DNA from: CADCVW01 sp964251385
Lineage (GTDB): Bacteria; Pseudomonadota; Alphaproteobacteria; Sphingomonadales; Sphingomonadaceae
Assembly (NCBI GenBank): GCA_964251385.1
Contig: CAXUJK010000004.1
Coordinates: 62,001 to 126,000, forward strand
DNA: 64,000 nt
Reading direction: 5' to 3'
Positions 47,925-57,117 of the stretch are shown piece after piece (position 1 is the stretch's first letter; each line of letters opens with the position of its first letter). A program made the position numbers and the translations under genes. A model generated the notes under the pieces. The model ran no database searches. It was not told the DNA's origin and was given only the letters and a program-made list of their open reading frames with translations.

Positions 47925-50597
47925 ATGACCTTCGATCGCATCGCCCTGCTGACGTCGCTCAGCGCCGCTTCCCTGATCAGCGCGCCCGCCGCGGCGCAGG
48001 AACAGCCCGGCGCCGCATCGCAGAGCGCGGGCGCGAGCGAGGCGGATCAGCCGAGCGTCGCCACCGGTGAAGAGATCATCGTCACCGGCACGCGCCGCGC
48101 CAACCGCACCGTCGCCGACAGCCCCGTTCCCGTCGACGTGATCACGTCCGAGGCGCTTTCGCAGACGGGATCGACCGACGTGTCGCGCGCGCTTCGCGAA
48201 CAGGTGCCGTCCTTCAACTTCCCGCAGCCGTCGGTCACGGACGGCACGGACGTCATCCGCCCGGCGACGCTACGCGGGCTGGGTCCCGACCAGACGCTGA
48301 TCCTCGTCAACGGCAAGCGCCGGCACACGTCCGCGCTGCTCAACATCAACGGCTCGGTCGGGCGCGGGACGGCCGCGGTGGACATCAACATGATCCCCAC
48401 GATCGCGCTCGGCCGCGTCGAGGTCCTGCGCGACGGCGCGGCCGCGCAATACGGGTCGGACGCAATCGCGGGCGTGATCAACTTCCAGTTGCGCTCCGCG
48501 CGCGAAGGCGGACGCATCACCGCGACCTACGGCCAGTACGAAACCAAGATCGACGACGTGCGGGATTATAGCGGCGTGACGCTCGGCGCGAACGGCCAGC
48601 CGCTGCTCGCGCCCGACGGAACGTTCCAGTTAAACCAGACGGGCCGCCGCAAGCGGTCGGACGGCCAGACGCTGACCTTCGCGGGAACGCTCGGCATCCC
48701 GCTGTTCGCCGAAGGGTTCATCAACATTTCGGGCGAAGTGCAGGGACGCGAGGCGACCAACCGCACGGGCGCGGACCCGCGCCGGCAATATTCGCTGATC
48801 GGCGGGCTCGTCGATCCGCGCGAACTCACCTTCAACCGCTTCAGCCACCGCTTCGGCGATCCGGAAACGTTCGACGGCAAGTTGTTCGTCAACGTCGGCG
48901 TGCCGCTTGGCGCGGCCGAGTTCTACGCGTTCGGAAGCTACGGCGACCGCGACGGCGAGAGCGCGGGCTTCTACCGGATCGCGAGCGACGCGCGCAACAA
49001 CCAGGCGATCTACCCCAACGGGTTCCTGCCGCTGATCCAGACCGAGCAGGACGACATCGGCGCGACCGTCGGCGTGCGCGGCGAGGCCGCGGGCTTTCGC
49101 GTTGACCTGTCGGGCTCCTACGGTCGCAACCGGGTCGACTTCACGATCGCCAACACGCTCAATCGTTCGCTTGGCCTCGCGTCGCCGACGCGCTTCGATT
49201 CGGGCGGGCTCCGCTACGCGCAGGCGATCGTCAATCTCGACGTCAGCCGCGACCTCGCGCTCGGCTTCGCCGAATCGGTGACGCTGTCCGGCGGCCTCGA
49301 GTACCGCCGCGAAAGCTTCGACATCCGCCCGGGCGAGATCGCCAGCTACGCCAACGGCCCTGCCGGCGGCGCGCCGGGGGCGCAGGTCTTCCCCGGGTTC
49401 CAGCCGACCATCGGCGGTCAGCGCGTCGACCAGAAAAGGCAGCGCAACAACAAGTCCGCCTATGTCGAACTCGACGCGGACATCACGTCGCGCTTTACGG
49501 TGCAACTGGCGGGCCGGTACGAGGATTATTCGGACTTCGGCTCCGACTTCAACGGCAAGGCCGCCGCGCGCTTCGAGTTCGTAGAGGGTCTGGCGGTGCG
49601 CGGCGCGATCTCCACGGGGTTCCGCGCGCCATCGCTGCAGCAGCAATTCTACGCGGCGCAGGCGACCAACAACGTCGCGGGCGTGCTGCTCGACACGGTG
49701 ACGCTGCCCGTCGACAACCCCGTCGCGATCGCGCTCGGCGCGACGCCGCTGGAGGCGGAAACGTCGCTATCGTACTCGGCGGGCGTCATCTTCAGCGCGG
49801 TGCCGCGCCTCAACATCACCGTCGACGCGTACCAGATCGACATCGACGACCGCATCGTCGTGACGGACAACCTGACCGCGACGCGCGACAATCTGGGCGT
49901 GCCGATCGCCGCGCCCGTGACGGTCGGCGGCGTCCGCTTCGCAGGCAACCCGACGGGGCAGGACATCGCCACGATCCTCAACGCCGCCGGGTTCACGACG
50001 ACCAACGCGGCGCGCTTCTTCGTCAACGGGGTGGACACGCGCACGCGCGGCATCGACGCGGTCGCGACCTACCGCCTGCCTCTGGGCGGGGCGGGCAATC
50101 TCGGTCTCACCGCGGGTTTCAACTACAACAAGACGAAGATCCGCGAAGTGCTGGCGGTGCCGGGCGCGCTCAGCAACGTGCGCAACCTCGTCCTGTTCGG
50201 GCGGCAGGAGTCGCTCCGGCTCACCGACGGCCAGCCGCGCACCAAGATCAACGTGGGTGTCGACTACGACCTCGACTTCTTCGGTGCGACCGTGCGTGCC
50301 AACCGCTATGGCAAGGTGCTGGGCGCGGGGGCGGACACGCTCGCCGACCTCGAGATCGGGGCCGAGTGGGTGCTGGATCTGGAGGCGCGCGTCACTCTGG
50401 CGGACCGGTTCGATTTCGCGGTGGGCGCGAACAACGTGCTCGACCAGTATCCCGATCCGATCCAGCGCGGCCGCGTCCTCGATGCGACGACCAATCGAGT
50501 CGATCCGGCGACGAACTACGCGTTGCCATATTCGGCGTTCTCGCCGTTCGGGTTCAACGGACGGTTCGTGTACGGGCGGGCGACAATGCGGTTCTGA
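47925..50597 (+). CDS. TonB-dependent outer membrane receptor
   Basis: This 890-residue outer membrane transporter has a signal peptide (LTSLSAASLISAPAAAQ), a TonB-box region near GEEIIVTGTRR, the plug domain (RPATLRGLGPDQTLILVNGK and VEVLRDGAAAQYGSDAIAGV), and a 22-strand barrel with alternating aromatic residues ending in Phe (YGRATMRF). Substrate is unknown: no regulatory or catabolic neighbour indicates iron or a particular carbohydrate. Sphingomonads carry large numbers of such receptors. A palindromic repeat follows the stop. Confidence 0.93.
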   Translation: MTFDRIALLTSLSAASLISAPAAAQEQPGAASQSAGASEADQPSVATGEEIIVTGTRRANRTVADSPVPVDVITSEALSQTGSTDVSRALREQVPSFNFPQPSVTDGTDVIRPATLRGLGPDQTLILVNGKRRHTSALLNINGSVGRGTAAVDINMIPTIALGRVEVLRDGAAAQYGSDAIAGVINFQLRSAREGGRITATYGQYETKIDDVRDYSGVTLGANGQPLLAPDGTFQLNQTGRRKRSDGQTLTFAGTLGIPLFAEGFINISGEVQGREATNRTGADPRRQYSLIGGLVDPRELTFNRFSHRFGDPETFDGKLFVNVGVPLGAAEFYAFGSYGDRDGESAGFYRIASDARNNQAIYPNGFLPLIQTEQDDIGATVGVRGEAAGFRVDLSGSYGRNRVDFTIANTLNRSLGLASPTRFDSGGLRYAQAIVNLDVSRDLALGFAESVTLSGGLEYRRESFDIRPGEIASYANGPAGGAPGAQVFPGFQPTIGGQRVDQKRQRNNKSAYVELDADITSRFTVQLAGRYEDYSDFGSDFNGKAAARFEFVEGLAVRGAISTGFRAPSLQQQFYAAQATNNVAGVLLDTVTLPVDNPVAIALGATPLEAETSLSYSAGVIFSAVPRLNITVDAYQIDIDDRIVVTDNLTATRDNLGVPIAAPVTVGGVRFAGNPTGQDIATILNAAGFTTTNAARFFVNGVDTRTRGIDAVATYRLPLGGAGNLGLTAGFNYNKTKIREVLAVPGALSNVRNLVLFGRQESLRLTDGQPRTKINVGVDYDLDFFGATVRANRYGKVLGAGADTLADLEIGAEWVLDLEARVTLADRFDFAVGANNVLDQYPDPIQRGRVLDATTNRVDPATNYALPYSAFSPFGFNGRFVYGRATMRF

Positions 50598-50610
50598 AGT
50601 TCGGGGGGCT

Positions 50611-50697
50611 GACGCCCCTCGTTTTCACTCGGGACGAACGGCTCAGATTACAGCCGCTTCAACTCCGTCGTTCGTCCGAGTGTAAACGAGGGGCGCG
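50611..50697. repeat. Palindromic repeat between the TonB receptor gene and hspQ
   Basis: This shows the same family arms as the other palindromes but in the opposite order: GACGCCCCTCGTTTTCACTC + GGGACGAACG (50611-50640) and then CGTTCGTCCGAGTGTAAACG + AGGGGCG (50669-50697, one C lost). It lies between convergent genes and could act as a bidirectional terminator. Confidence 0.85.
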
Positions 50698-50706
50698 GCA
50701 CGCGAC

Positions 50707-51084
50707 CTAATGTCTGTGTTCGCGCCGAAGCTTGTACTTGCCGTCCTCGTAATCGTCGAAGATTCCCGAGATCGCGGGATGGTCGACCGGCTCGTCCTCC
50801 TCGTCGCGGATCAAATTCTGCTGGCTGACATACGCCACATAACTCGACTCCGCATTCTCCGCGAGCAGATGATAAAAAGGCTGGTCCTTGTGCGGGCGGA
50901 TGCCTTCGGGGATCGACTGGTACCATTCCTCGCTGTTGGCGAAGACGGGGTCGACGTCGAAGATCACGCCGCGGAATTCGAGCATGCGGTGGCGCACGAC
51001 ATCGCCGATCGCGAAGGATGCGTGGCTGATCGGCGGGGCGGTTCGCGACGTTTCGCTGTGGTCGGTCTGGGACAGGATGGTCAT
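50707..51084 (-). CDS. hspQ: Heat shock protein HspQ (hemimethylated DNA-binding domain)
   Basis: HspQ is a small YccV-like protein known in enterobacteria as a Lon specificity factor that promotes degradation of some substrates. The 125-residue product shows FAIGDVVRHRMLEFRGVIFD, FYHLLAEN and YVAYVSQQNLI typical of the family. ATG 51084 follows a non-canonical region; the frame is open to 51282 over the tRNA. It is transcribed away from tRNA-Ser. Confidence 0.9.
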   Translation of the reverse strand: MTILSQTDHSETSRTAPPISHASFAIGDVVRHRMLEFRGVIFDVDPVFANSEEWYQSIPEGIRPHKDQPFYHLLAENAESSYVAYVSQQNLIRDEEDEPVDHPAISGIFDDYEDGKYKLRREHRH

Positions 51085-51191
51085 GTCGCCAATGTAAGCG
51101 ATCGCGGTTTTGGAGCAAGCCGCTTGGCAAAAGTGCCGGCCGTTGCTAACCGCGTCCACGACCGGCGAGCGTGAAAACGCGCGTTCCTCGC

Positions 51192-51281
<90 letters not shown>

Positions 51282-51501
51282 AACCTAAAGGTACACTCCC
51301 GAGGAATTGAGATTTGTTCCCCCATTTGATACCTCATCAAACAGATGTGGCTACTCAAATGGAGGATGGCTAGCCTCGCGTTGCGCCAGAACGATCGTCA
51401 AGCCGGTCCAATGCCGTTTCCACAAGCGACCGTCTCGTCGTGCCGCAGGGCGCTGGCGACGGGGCTTAAGTCATCAACCACTTCGAAGTGGAGCCGGTGG
51501 T
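51282..51501. other. Intergenic region after tRNA-Ser
   Basis: I see no gene in these 220 nt. There is no direct repeat of the tRNA 3' end and no strong terminator. Its composition is less GC-rich than the dcw region. tRNA 3' ends are common integration sites, but nothing here proves an insertion. Confidence 0.5.
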
Positions 51502-52365
51502 TCAAGCAACCTGATCATCTTCTTGCCCCAGCCTTTTCCGCTTTAGCAGGCTTGCCGGACGCCGTGCCGCGGCTGTCTTGAGGAGCGAATATGTTTGATT
51601 CATGTAACCGGCGACCGAAGTCATGCTGCGGCGATGTGCTTCGAGTTCCGGGGTCAGCTCCGCTTCCACCAGTCGCACCGGACGCGTCGGATCATGCGTT
51701 TCGAACCGGACGTAGAACCATGGCTCGTTTCGCTTTAAGACCAGATCCTTGGTAGTATCATACCATTCGAATGCCCACATCATTTGACGGGGCCAGATAT
51801 GGATCGGCAGCCGCCCACCGATCATCGTTCCGGGCCACGGTGCAGGCTTGAAGTGCGCAAAGGGTGGCATTTGCGACATGAAGACGGGTTCGTCACTGAT
51901 GAAAACATATGGCGTGATGATCTGAAGGACGGGGCGATCGGGATGCCGCCACTCCTTGGCGTTGATCATCGTCAGCATCCTGTTCAGGTTTTTGGTGCGA
52001 ACGGCAGAATTGTCGCCGTCGGGATTGACGAGCACCGGCTGCCCCTTCTCGTCGCGGCGGAACTGCAGACGCAAGTCTATGGGACAAAGCACTTCGAACA
52101 TGCGTGCTTCATGATCGAGGATGGAGGGGCATTGATTGACGGCCTTGGCATGCACGGGCGAGGGATCATTGCGACGAAGCCTTTGTGGATCCGACCATAT
52201 GAAATGCGCCTTGTCGGTGTCGAGCAGCCAGCCGACTTCAACAACCCTTGGACGCTCCGGCTCCGGCTCGGGCGCTGGTGAAAGGTCAACGACCGGACGG
52301 CGAGCGAAGGCTGATTTCAGTCGATCGATCATCCTCTCCGAAGCTCCATCACCAGGTGCAGTCAT
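51502..52365 (-). CDS. Conserved-looking protein of unknown function
   Basis: This 287-residue soluble protein has no signal peptide or membrane helix. It contains an N-terminal Pro/Glu-rich linker (about 25-42), then a globular region with several aromatic clusters (AHFIWSDPQRLRRND, WPRQMMWAFEWYDTTKDLV) and a basic C-terminus (LLKRKRLG). ATG 52365 starts it; ATG 52332 is possible. I do not recognise the family. It neighbours glycosyltransferases, but nothing in the sequence itself says polysaccharide. Confidence 0.7.
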   Translation of the reverse strand: MTAPGDGASERMIDRLKSAFARRPVVDLSPAPEPEPERPRVVEVGWLLDTDKAHFIWSDPQRLRRNDPSPVHAKAVNQCPSILDHEARMFEVLCPIDLRLQFRRDEKGQPVLVNPDGDNSAVRTKNLNRMLTMINAKEWRHPDRPVLQIITPYVFISDEPVFMSQMPPFAHFKPAPWPGTMIGGRLPIHIWPRQMMWAFEWYDTTKDLVLKRNEPWFYVRFETHDPTRPVRLVEAELTPELEAHRRSMTSVAGYMNQTYSLLKTAAARRPASLLKRKRLGQEDDQVA

Positions 52366-52456
52366 AACCCGAGTATACCCTTTATCGGCGCACTAGCCTA
52401 AGCGACCGCGGGGTTCAAAGCCAGCAGTCGGGATCCATGCGGCCTCGGACCAGCCG

Positions 52457-53644
52457 GTGCTACGGCAGGGCGTGGACTCGAAGGTTGTCAGGTCAGGAGA
52501 AGTGTTTTGGAACGTGGGTGAAGTAGGCGATCGCGCTCCGACCAGACTTCCGTTTCGCGATGCATTAAACGAGTGGAACGAGGTCGCGTCCGACCTCGTT
52601 GCTGATTACAATCATGTCGACACATGCGACGTCACGATCGCGATCACCACGTACAGGCGTGCGGACTTCCTGCTCGACGCCATCAAGAGCGCGCTCGCAC
52701 AGGATTTCGCCGGCTCGGTCGAGATCATCGTGGTCGACAACGAACCGTCTTCGAGCAACATCGACGGCATCCTCGATAAGCTGCCGGAGGTGAAGAACCA
52801 CAGCTTCAAATACTATGTTCATCGCGCGAACATGGGCATGTTCGGCAACTTCAATCGTGCGATCAGGCTAGCGTCCGGAACCTGGCTCACGATCCTCAAC
52901 GACGACGATCTGTTGGACAAGGACTGTTTGCGGGCCCTCGTCGGGCAGCTGCAACGAAGCCCCGAGGTCGACGGGATCATCTGCAGCAAGCGCTTCCTCG
53001 ATCAACGTGCGGATGTGGACGGCAAGACGGACCTCATGGGCTCGTCGTTTGCTGGACAGCGCATGAGTCTGAAGCTCCTCGCCAGATACGTCGCGGACGC
53101 CCAACTCCGCGGCGAACTCGCCAAACGCCTCCTCGGCCGGTTGGTCGCCGAAAGATATTTCCTCGGCCGCAGAACGCGTCGGCTGCGAGCAAAATCCTTC
53201 TTTTGGGGCAACATCGTCGGCAACGGGGTCGGGTTCGTCTTCGACACCAAGAAGGCCGCCGCCATGGGCGGCTTCTACGCCGAGGAATTTCCGTCTTCCG
53301 ATCACTTCTTCTTCGCGCGTTTCGCGAGCCGCTTTCATCTGCGTCAACATCGCGAGGTCAAGGCCAGCTTCCGTTTCGCCGCCAACGAGAGCGCGAAGCC
53401 GAGCACGATCCTGACCGGGATCGAGAAGGCCCACGAGCTCCAGCGCCTGATGCTCGGGTTCGAAGTGCCCCGGTGGTGGCATCGCTTCATCCCCATGACG
53501 CTGGCCCATTTTCAACACGACGCGCGCAAGATGTGGAACGTCCCGTTGTCCACACAGCAGGTCCGCGAGGTGACCGGCGTCGAGATCCCCGATCAGAGCC
53601 CCCGAACGCTGTTCCTGGCGCGGTTCTTGTTCAGCGGTTTCTAG
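52457..53644 (+). CDS. Family 2 glycosyltransferase
   Basis: This 395-residue GT-A enzyme has the nucleotide-sugar-binding start TIAITTYRRADFLLDAIKSA, VEIIVVDNEPSSSN, and the metal-binding DxD-type motif LTILNDDDLLDKDCL, followed by a C-terminal helical part. No signal peptide or transmembrane span is evident. The start is uncertain: GTG 52457 is the longest option, and an AGGAGA at about 52494 could serve a later GTG (52514). It probably adds a sugar in an exopolysaccharide or surface glycan pathway. Confidence 0.82.
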   Translation: MLRQGVDSKVVRSGEVFWNVGEVGDRAPTRLPFRDALNEWNEVASDLVADYNHVDTCDVTIAITTYRRADFLLDAIKSALAQDFAGSVEIIVVDNEPSSSNIDGILDKLPEVKNHSFKYYVHRANMGMFGNFNRAIRLASGTWLTILNDDDLLDKDCLRALVGQLQRSPEVDGIICSKRFLDQRADVDGKTDLMGSSFAGQRMSLKLLARYVADAQLRGELAKRLLGRLVAERYFLGRRTRRLRAKSFFWGNIVGNGVGFVFDTKKAAAMGGFYAEEFPSSDHFFFARFASRFHLRQHREVKASFRFAANESAKPSTILTGIEKAHELQRLMLGFEVPRWWHRFIPMTLAHFQHDARKMWNVPLSTQQVREVTGVEIPDQSPRTLFLARFLFSGF

Positions 53645-53672
53645 CGGGTTCGCCCTGAAACGCGGGCATCAG

Positions 53673-54551
53673 CTAGTCCTGCCGCGCCGCCGATCCCCAG
53701 GCCATCCGCGCCCAGAGCCGCCTAGTTTCCGGCGCGCTCGCCAACCAGTTCTGCGTCTGGTTGTCGTCGACGAGCAGGTTCTCCTGGCCACCCTGCCGAA
53801 ACGTCCCGCTTCGCGGCCAATCGGGAAGCGCGTACCCGCGGCCGTCCTTCCCTACGATCAGGGTTTTCAGTCCCATTCTTTGTACTTGCCGCGTGAGGCC
53901 GCTCCGACCGCTCTCGAAGCGGTAGATGTCCATCTTCTTGCGCATCGGCCAGATGCGGATCCTGACCAGGACGTCGCGCCTGACGAGCAACGCGTTGGTT
54001 CTCAGGTGGCCATTGGGAAACGAGGGAAACCGGGCGAGGTAGCGAAGATCGCGCAAGCCGATGAGCCTACGCACATGATCGCGCCACCCGGCCGGTCCGC
54101 CGAACAGGCTCGTGCGCACGAGGGGTTCGTACCCAAGTTGCGATCGGTTGCGGACGAGAGTGTCGTAGAAACTCTCGTAGGATCCCGTCGCCCCAACAAG
54201 ACCGACACCCTCTTCGAGCAGGTGAGCATGCATCTTTCGCAGCCAGTCGCGATCTTTCAGGACGCTGTAGGAATTGAGGAAGCAGAACGCGGAATAGGTG
54301 GTGGATAACGCAACTTTTATGAAGGTGTCGACGTCGTAGCCGTCGTCGGAAACCCGCACGATCTCGTGTGGACGCGCGCCGAGCAGATCGATGCAGGGTC
54401 TCGCCTCATCGTCATTGCCGAAGCCCTTCAGGATGACGACAAGCGCATGATCCAGGCCGCCCGGATGCTCGTCGTACGAAGCGAGGAACCGTTGCAGAGG
54501 TTCGATCCCGTTGCTCGCCCTAACGAGGTGGAGTACGGCCAAATTTGTCAC
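53673..54551 (-). CDS. Probable glycosyltransferase-like protein
   Basis: This 292-residue protein resembles polysaccharide-cluster proteins with a GT-A-like layout. Notable segments are LAVLHLVRASNGIEPLQRFL at the start, HALVVILKGF, the FCFLNSYSVLKDRDWL motif in the position of a GT donor-site strand, and GATGSYESF. GTG 54551 with a GGGGAGG ribosome binding site 8 nt upstream is preferred; the frame runs on to 54743. It converges with the family 2 enzyme gene. Donor and acceptor are unknown. Confidence 0.68.
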   Translation of the reverse strand: MTNLAVLHLVRASNGIEPLQRFLASYDEHPGGLDHALVVILKGFGNDDEARPCIDLLGARPHEIVRVSDDGYDVDTFIKVALSTTYSAFCFLNSYSVLKDRDWLRKMHAHLLEEGVGLVGATGSYESFYDTLVRNRSQLGYEPLVRTSLFGGPAGWRDHVRRLIGLRDLRYLARFPSFPNGHLRTNALLVRRDVLVRIRIWPMRKKMDIYRFESGRSGLTRQVQRMGLKTLIVGKDGRGYALPDWPRSGTFRQGGQENLLVDDNQTQNWLASAPETRRLWARMAWGSAARQD

Positions 54552-54727
54552 GCACGAGCCTCCCCATGATATGGTCGGGTTAACCCCGTCGTGTTTAGGG
54601 TCAAGGCCGAACCCTGTATCTTGCAAGAAGTGCCGACCGTTGCGGCTTTGCGTCGCCATCCGCCTTTGACCCGACCTGAGCTTACGTTTGCAGCACGGCA
54701 AAACTGAGCTATGCGCCCAGGCCGAGT

Positions 54728-55543
54728 ATGCAAGCGACCACAAAAGGGCAATCGATGAACTGGGAAATCTACGAGGGTTCTATAATCCAACGACTGCCCC
54801 GAATTGCGCAGCCCGTCGCCTTGATCGCACGAAACCTGAAAGCGTTCGCGGGCGCGGACAAAGATGCAGTGATCAGACCTGCCGGAACTGTCGATGGCAT
54901 AACCACTATTCATAACGACTCTTTTATAGATACCCCTCGGTTTAAGAATGCATATGCACGCGCGGTTGTGGCGGGAGGCTTTGACTACGGCATTCCTTAC
55001 AGGGTCCATCAAGCTCTCTGGTGCAGCAGGATCGCGCAGAAGCTGGAAGGGGATTTCGTTGAGTTGGGCACTGGCAGAGGGTTCATGATGTCGGCGGTTC
55101 TCGCGGATTACACTAACTGGGCGTCTTCTAATCGTTCCCTTCACTTGTTTGACACGTTTTCTTCTTCATTCACTGGAAAAGACGGAGTACAAAGCTCAGA
55201 TGACGAGCCAAGCCCCTTTTACGCACGCTCCGTAGATGAAGTTCGTTCAAACTTTAGTGAGTGGTCACGCGTAGTCCTTCATCAGGGTGATTTATTCGAG
55301 ACTCTGCCCAAAGGGCGTTTGGGAAAAGTAGCTTTTCTGCATGTAGACTTAAACTACTATAAACCGGAAGTGTTTGGCATTCGCACAATATGGCCGCTGA
55401 TTCCAAAGGGGGGTGTTATCTTACTAGATGATTATGCTTACAACGGTTATGAGCAACAATATGCAGCGATAAATGAGCTAGCTGAGGAGCTTCATTTCGA
55501 TGTTCTGTCGACACCTACCGGACAGGGAATTATCATAAAATAG
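54728..55543 (+). CDS. TylF/macrocin-type SAM-dependent methyltransferase
   Basis: This 271-residue class I methyltransferase is of the TylF/NovP (macrocin O-methyltransferase) type. It has the SAM loop VELGTGRGFMMSAVL, SLHLFDTFSSSF, the catalytic and metal segment FLHVDLNYYKPEVFG, and GGVILLDDYAYNGY. Such enzymes methylate sugar hydroxyls. Its base composition is clearly AT-richer than the neighbours, with many TTT, AAA and TAT codons, suggesting separate acquisition. Start could be ATG 54728 or ATG 54755, which has AAGGG 7 nt upstream. Confidence 0.83.
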   Translation: MQATTKGQSMNWEIYEGSIIQRLPRIAQPVALIARNLKAFAGADKDAVIRPAGTVDGITTIHNDSFIDTPRFKNAYARAVVAGGFDYGIPYRVHQALWCSRIAQKLEGDFVELGTGRGFMMSAVLADYTNWASSNRSLHLFDTFSSSFTGKDGVQSSDDEPSPFYARSVDEVRSNFSEWSRVVLHQGDLFETLPKGRLGKVAFLHVDLNYYKPEVFGIRTIWPLIPKGGVILLDDYAYNGYEQQYAAINELAEELHFDVLSTPTGQGIIIK

Positions 55544-55644
55544 TAACCGTGCTTTATCGTTATCGATTTAGCTCAGGCGACGGCACGATCCGGTATTCGC
55601 TTTTCTGTTGGGTTGCATCCCACGCTCACCGGAGCGGATAAGTC

Positions 55645-57111
55645 GTGTCTGTCGCCAAAGCTACGAGTGCGGGCGCGTGGAGCGCGCTGGACATCGTGTT
55701 GCGTCAAGTCGTCCAATTCGGCGTTTCCGTTCTTCTTGCGCGTCTGCTCAGCCCGGATGATTTCGGCATCATCGCAATCATCGGCTTCTTCAGTAGTCTG
55801 TCGATCGTCTTCGTCCAAGGTGGACTGACCTTGGCGCTGGTCCAACGTACCGAGACGACCCACGATCAGGAAAACGCGGTCTTTTGGACCAATTTATGTG
55901 CCGGCGTGCTGTTCGCCCTTCTCATCATCGTCGTAGCGCCTACCGTGGCGTCGTTCTACGAGTATCCCGTGCTTTCTGCGCTGATGTACGTCGCCGCCGC
56001 GCAGGTCGTCCTGTCGGCATTCGGCGCGGTGCACACTGCCTTGCTGACCCGATCGCTGCGCTTCGACCTGCTGACGCGCACCGGCATCCTGTCGTCTTTG
56101 AGTTCGGCGGCCGCGGCGACTTGGGCGGCGCTGGCCGGCTGGGGCGTGTGGGCGCTCGCGGTTCAACTGATCGTCACGGCCCTCGTCGGAACGATCGCCT
56201 TGTGGTGGGTCAGCGACTGGCGACCGACTTGGCGGACGCGGTTCGGCACTATTCGCAATCTATACCGCTTCGGATTTCACCTGAGCGTATCGAGCATTCT
56301 TGAAGTCTTACATGCGCACGGGTTCACGCTCGTAATTGCCAAAATCTACGGTCCGACCGAACTGGGCTACCTCGCGCGCGCCGCCAATACGCAGTCACTG
56401 CCGACGGGGATCATCTCGCAAATCATCGCGCGCACCGCCTTACCCCTTCTTTCCGCGCGCGCGGATGATCGAGACGCGCTGCTGCGCGGCTTTCGCGCCG
56501 CCGTAAGCCTAGCCATGCTGCTCAGCGTGCCGCTGATGGCCGGATTGGCCGTCCTGTCGGACCTTGTCATCTTTGTCGTGTTTGGTGAGAAATGGATGCC
56601 CGCCGCCCCCGTGCTAAAGCTGCTCGCAATCAGCGGAATTGTGGCACCTCTTCACGTCCTGAACCTGCAACTGTTGCTTGCCGTCGGCGACTCCAGAAGT
56701 TACCTCAAGTTGGAAATTTATAAGAAAATCGCGAGCGTCGCTTGCATAGGGGTCGGCTGCTTCTTCGGGATCATAGGGGTCGCATACTCCATCCTCCTGC
56801 TCACCTTAATATCCTTCGTCATCAACGCACGTCCGGCTGAGGCATCGATCGGCTACGGGCCCGTGCGGCAGCTGATCGACCTGCGCGGCATCGCGGCGGC
56901 CGCTCTGTTCATGTCGGCCGGGGTCTACGGGCTGAAGTCCGTGATCGTATTGCCTCCATTGCCGTTGCTGGCGGTCCTCGTCGCCGCCGGCGGCCTGCTC
57001 TACCTTGCGTTCGGCCTGGCTTTCCGCGTTCGCGCTTTTTCCGAAGCGCTTGCGCTCGTCGCCGATGTCCTACACCGCCGTCCGGCCTTCCTCCGACGAA
57101 GCCCTGGTTAG
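55645..57111 (+). CDS. Wzx-like polysaccharide flippase
   Basis: This 488-residue MOP-superfamily exporter has about 12 to 14 membrane helices. The start KATSAGAWSALDIVLRQVVQ and LLARLLSPDDFGIIAI are typical of the polysaccharide biosynthesis/lipopolysaccharide flippase group (WzxC-like). GTG 55645 is the start. It probably flips the lipid-linked repeat unit assembled by neighbouring glycosyltransferases. Confidence 0.88.
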   Translation: MSVAKATSAGAWSALDIVLRQVVQFGVSVLLARLLSPDDFGIIAIIGFFSSLSIVFVQGGLTLALVQRTETTHDQENAVFWTNLCAGVLFALLIIVVAPTVASFYEYPVLSALMYVAAAQVVLSAFGAVHTALLTRSLRFDLLTRTGILSSLSSAAAATWAALAGWGVWALAVQLIVTALVGTIALWWVSDWRPTWRTRFGTIRNLYRFGFHLSVSSILEVLHAHGFTLVIAKIYGPTELGYLARAANTQSLPTGIISQIIARTALPLLSARADDRDALLRGFRAAVSLAMLLSVPLMAGLAVLSDLVIFVVFGEKWMPAAPVLKLLAISGIVAPLHVLNLQLLLAVGDSRSYLKLEIYKKIASVACIGVGCFFGIIGVAYSILLLTLISFVINARPAEASIGYGPVRQLIDLRGIAAAALFMSAGVYGLKSVIVLPPLPLLAVLVAAGGLLYLAFGLAFRVRAFSEALALVADVLHRRPAFLRRSPG

Positions 57112-57117
57112 AACGAG

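Noticed and set aside
43674..50697. Palindromic repeats considered as a CRISPR array
   Set aside because: Copies are kilobases apart at gene boundaries, with no regular spacers and no cas genes nearby.
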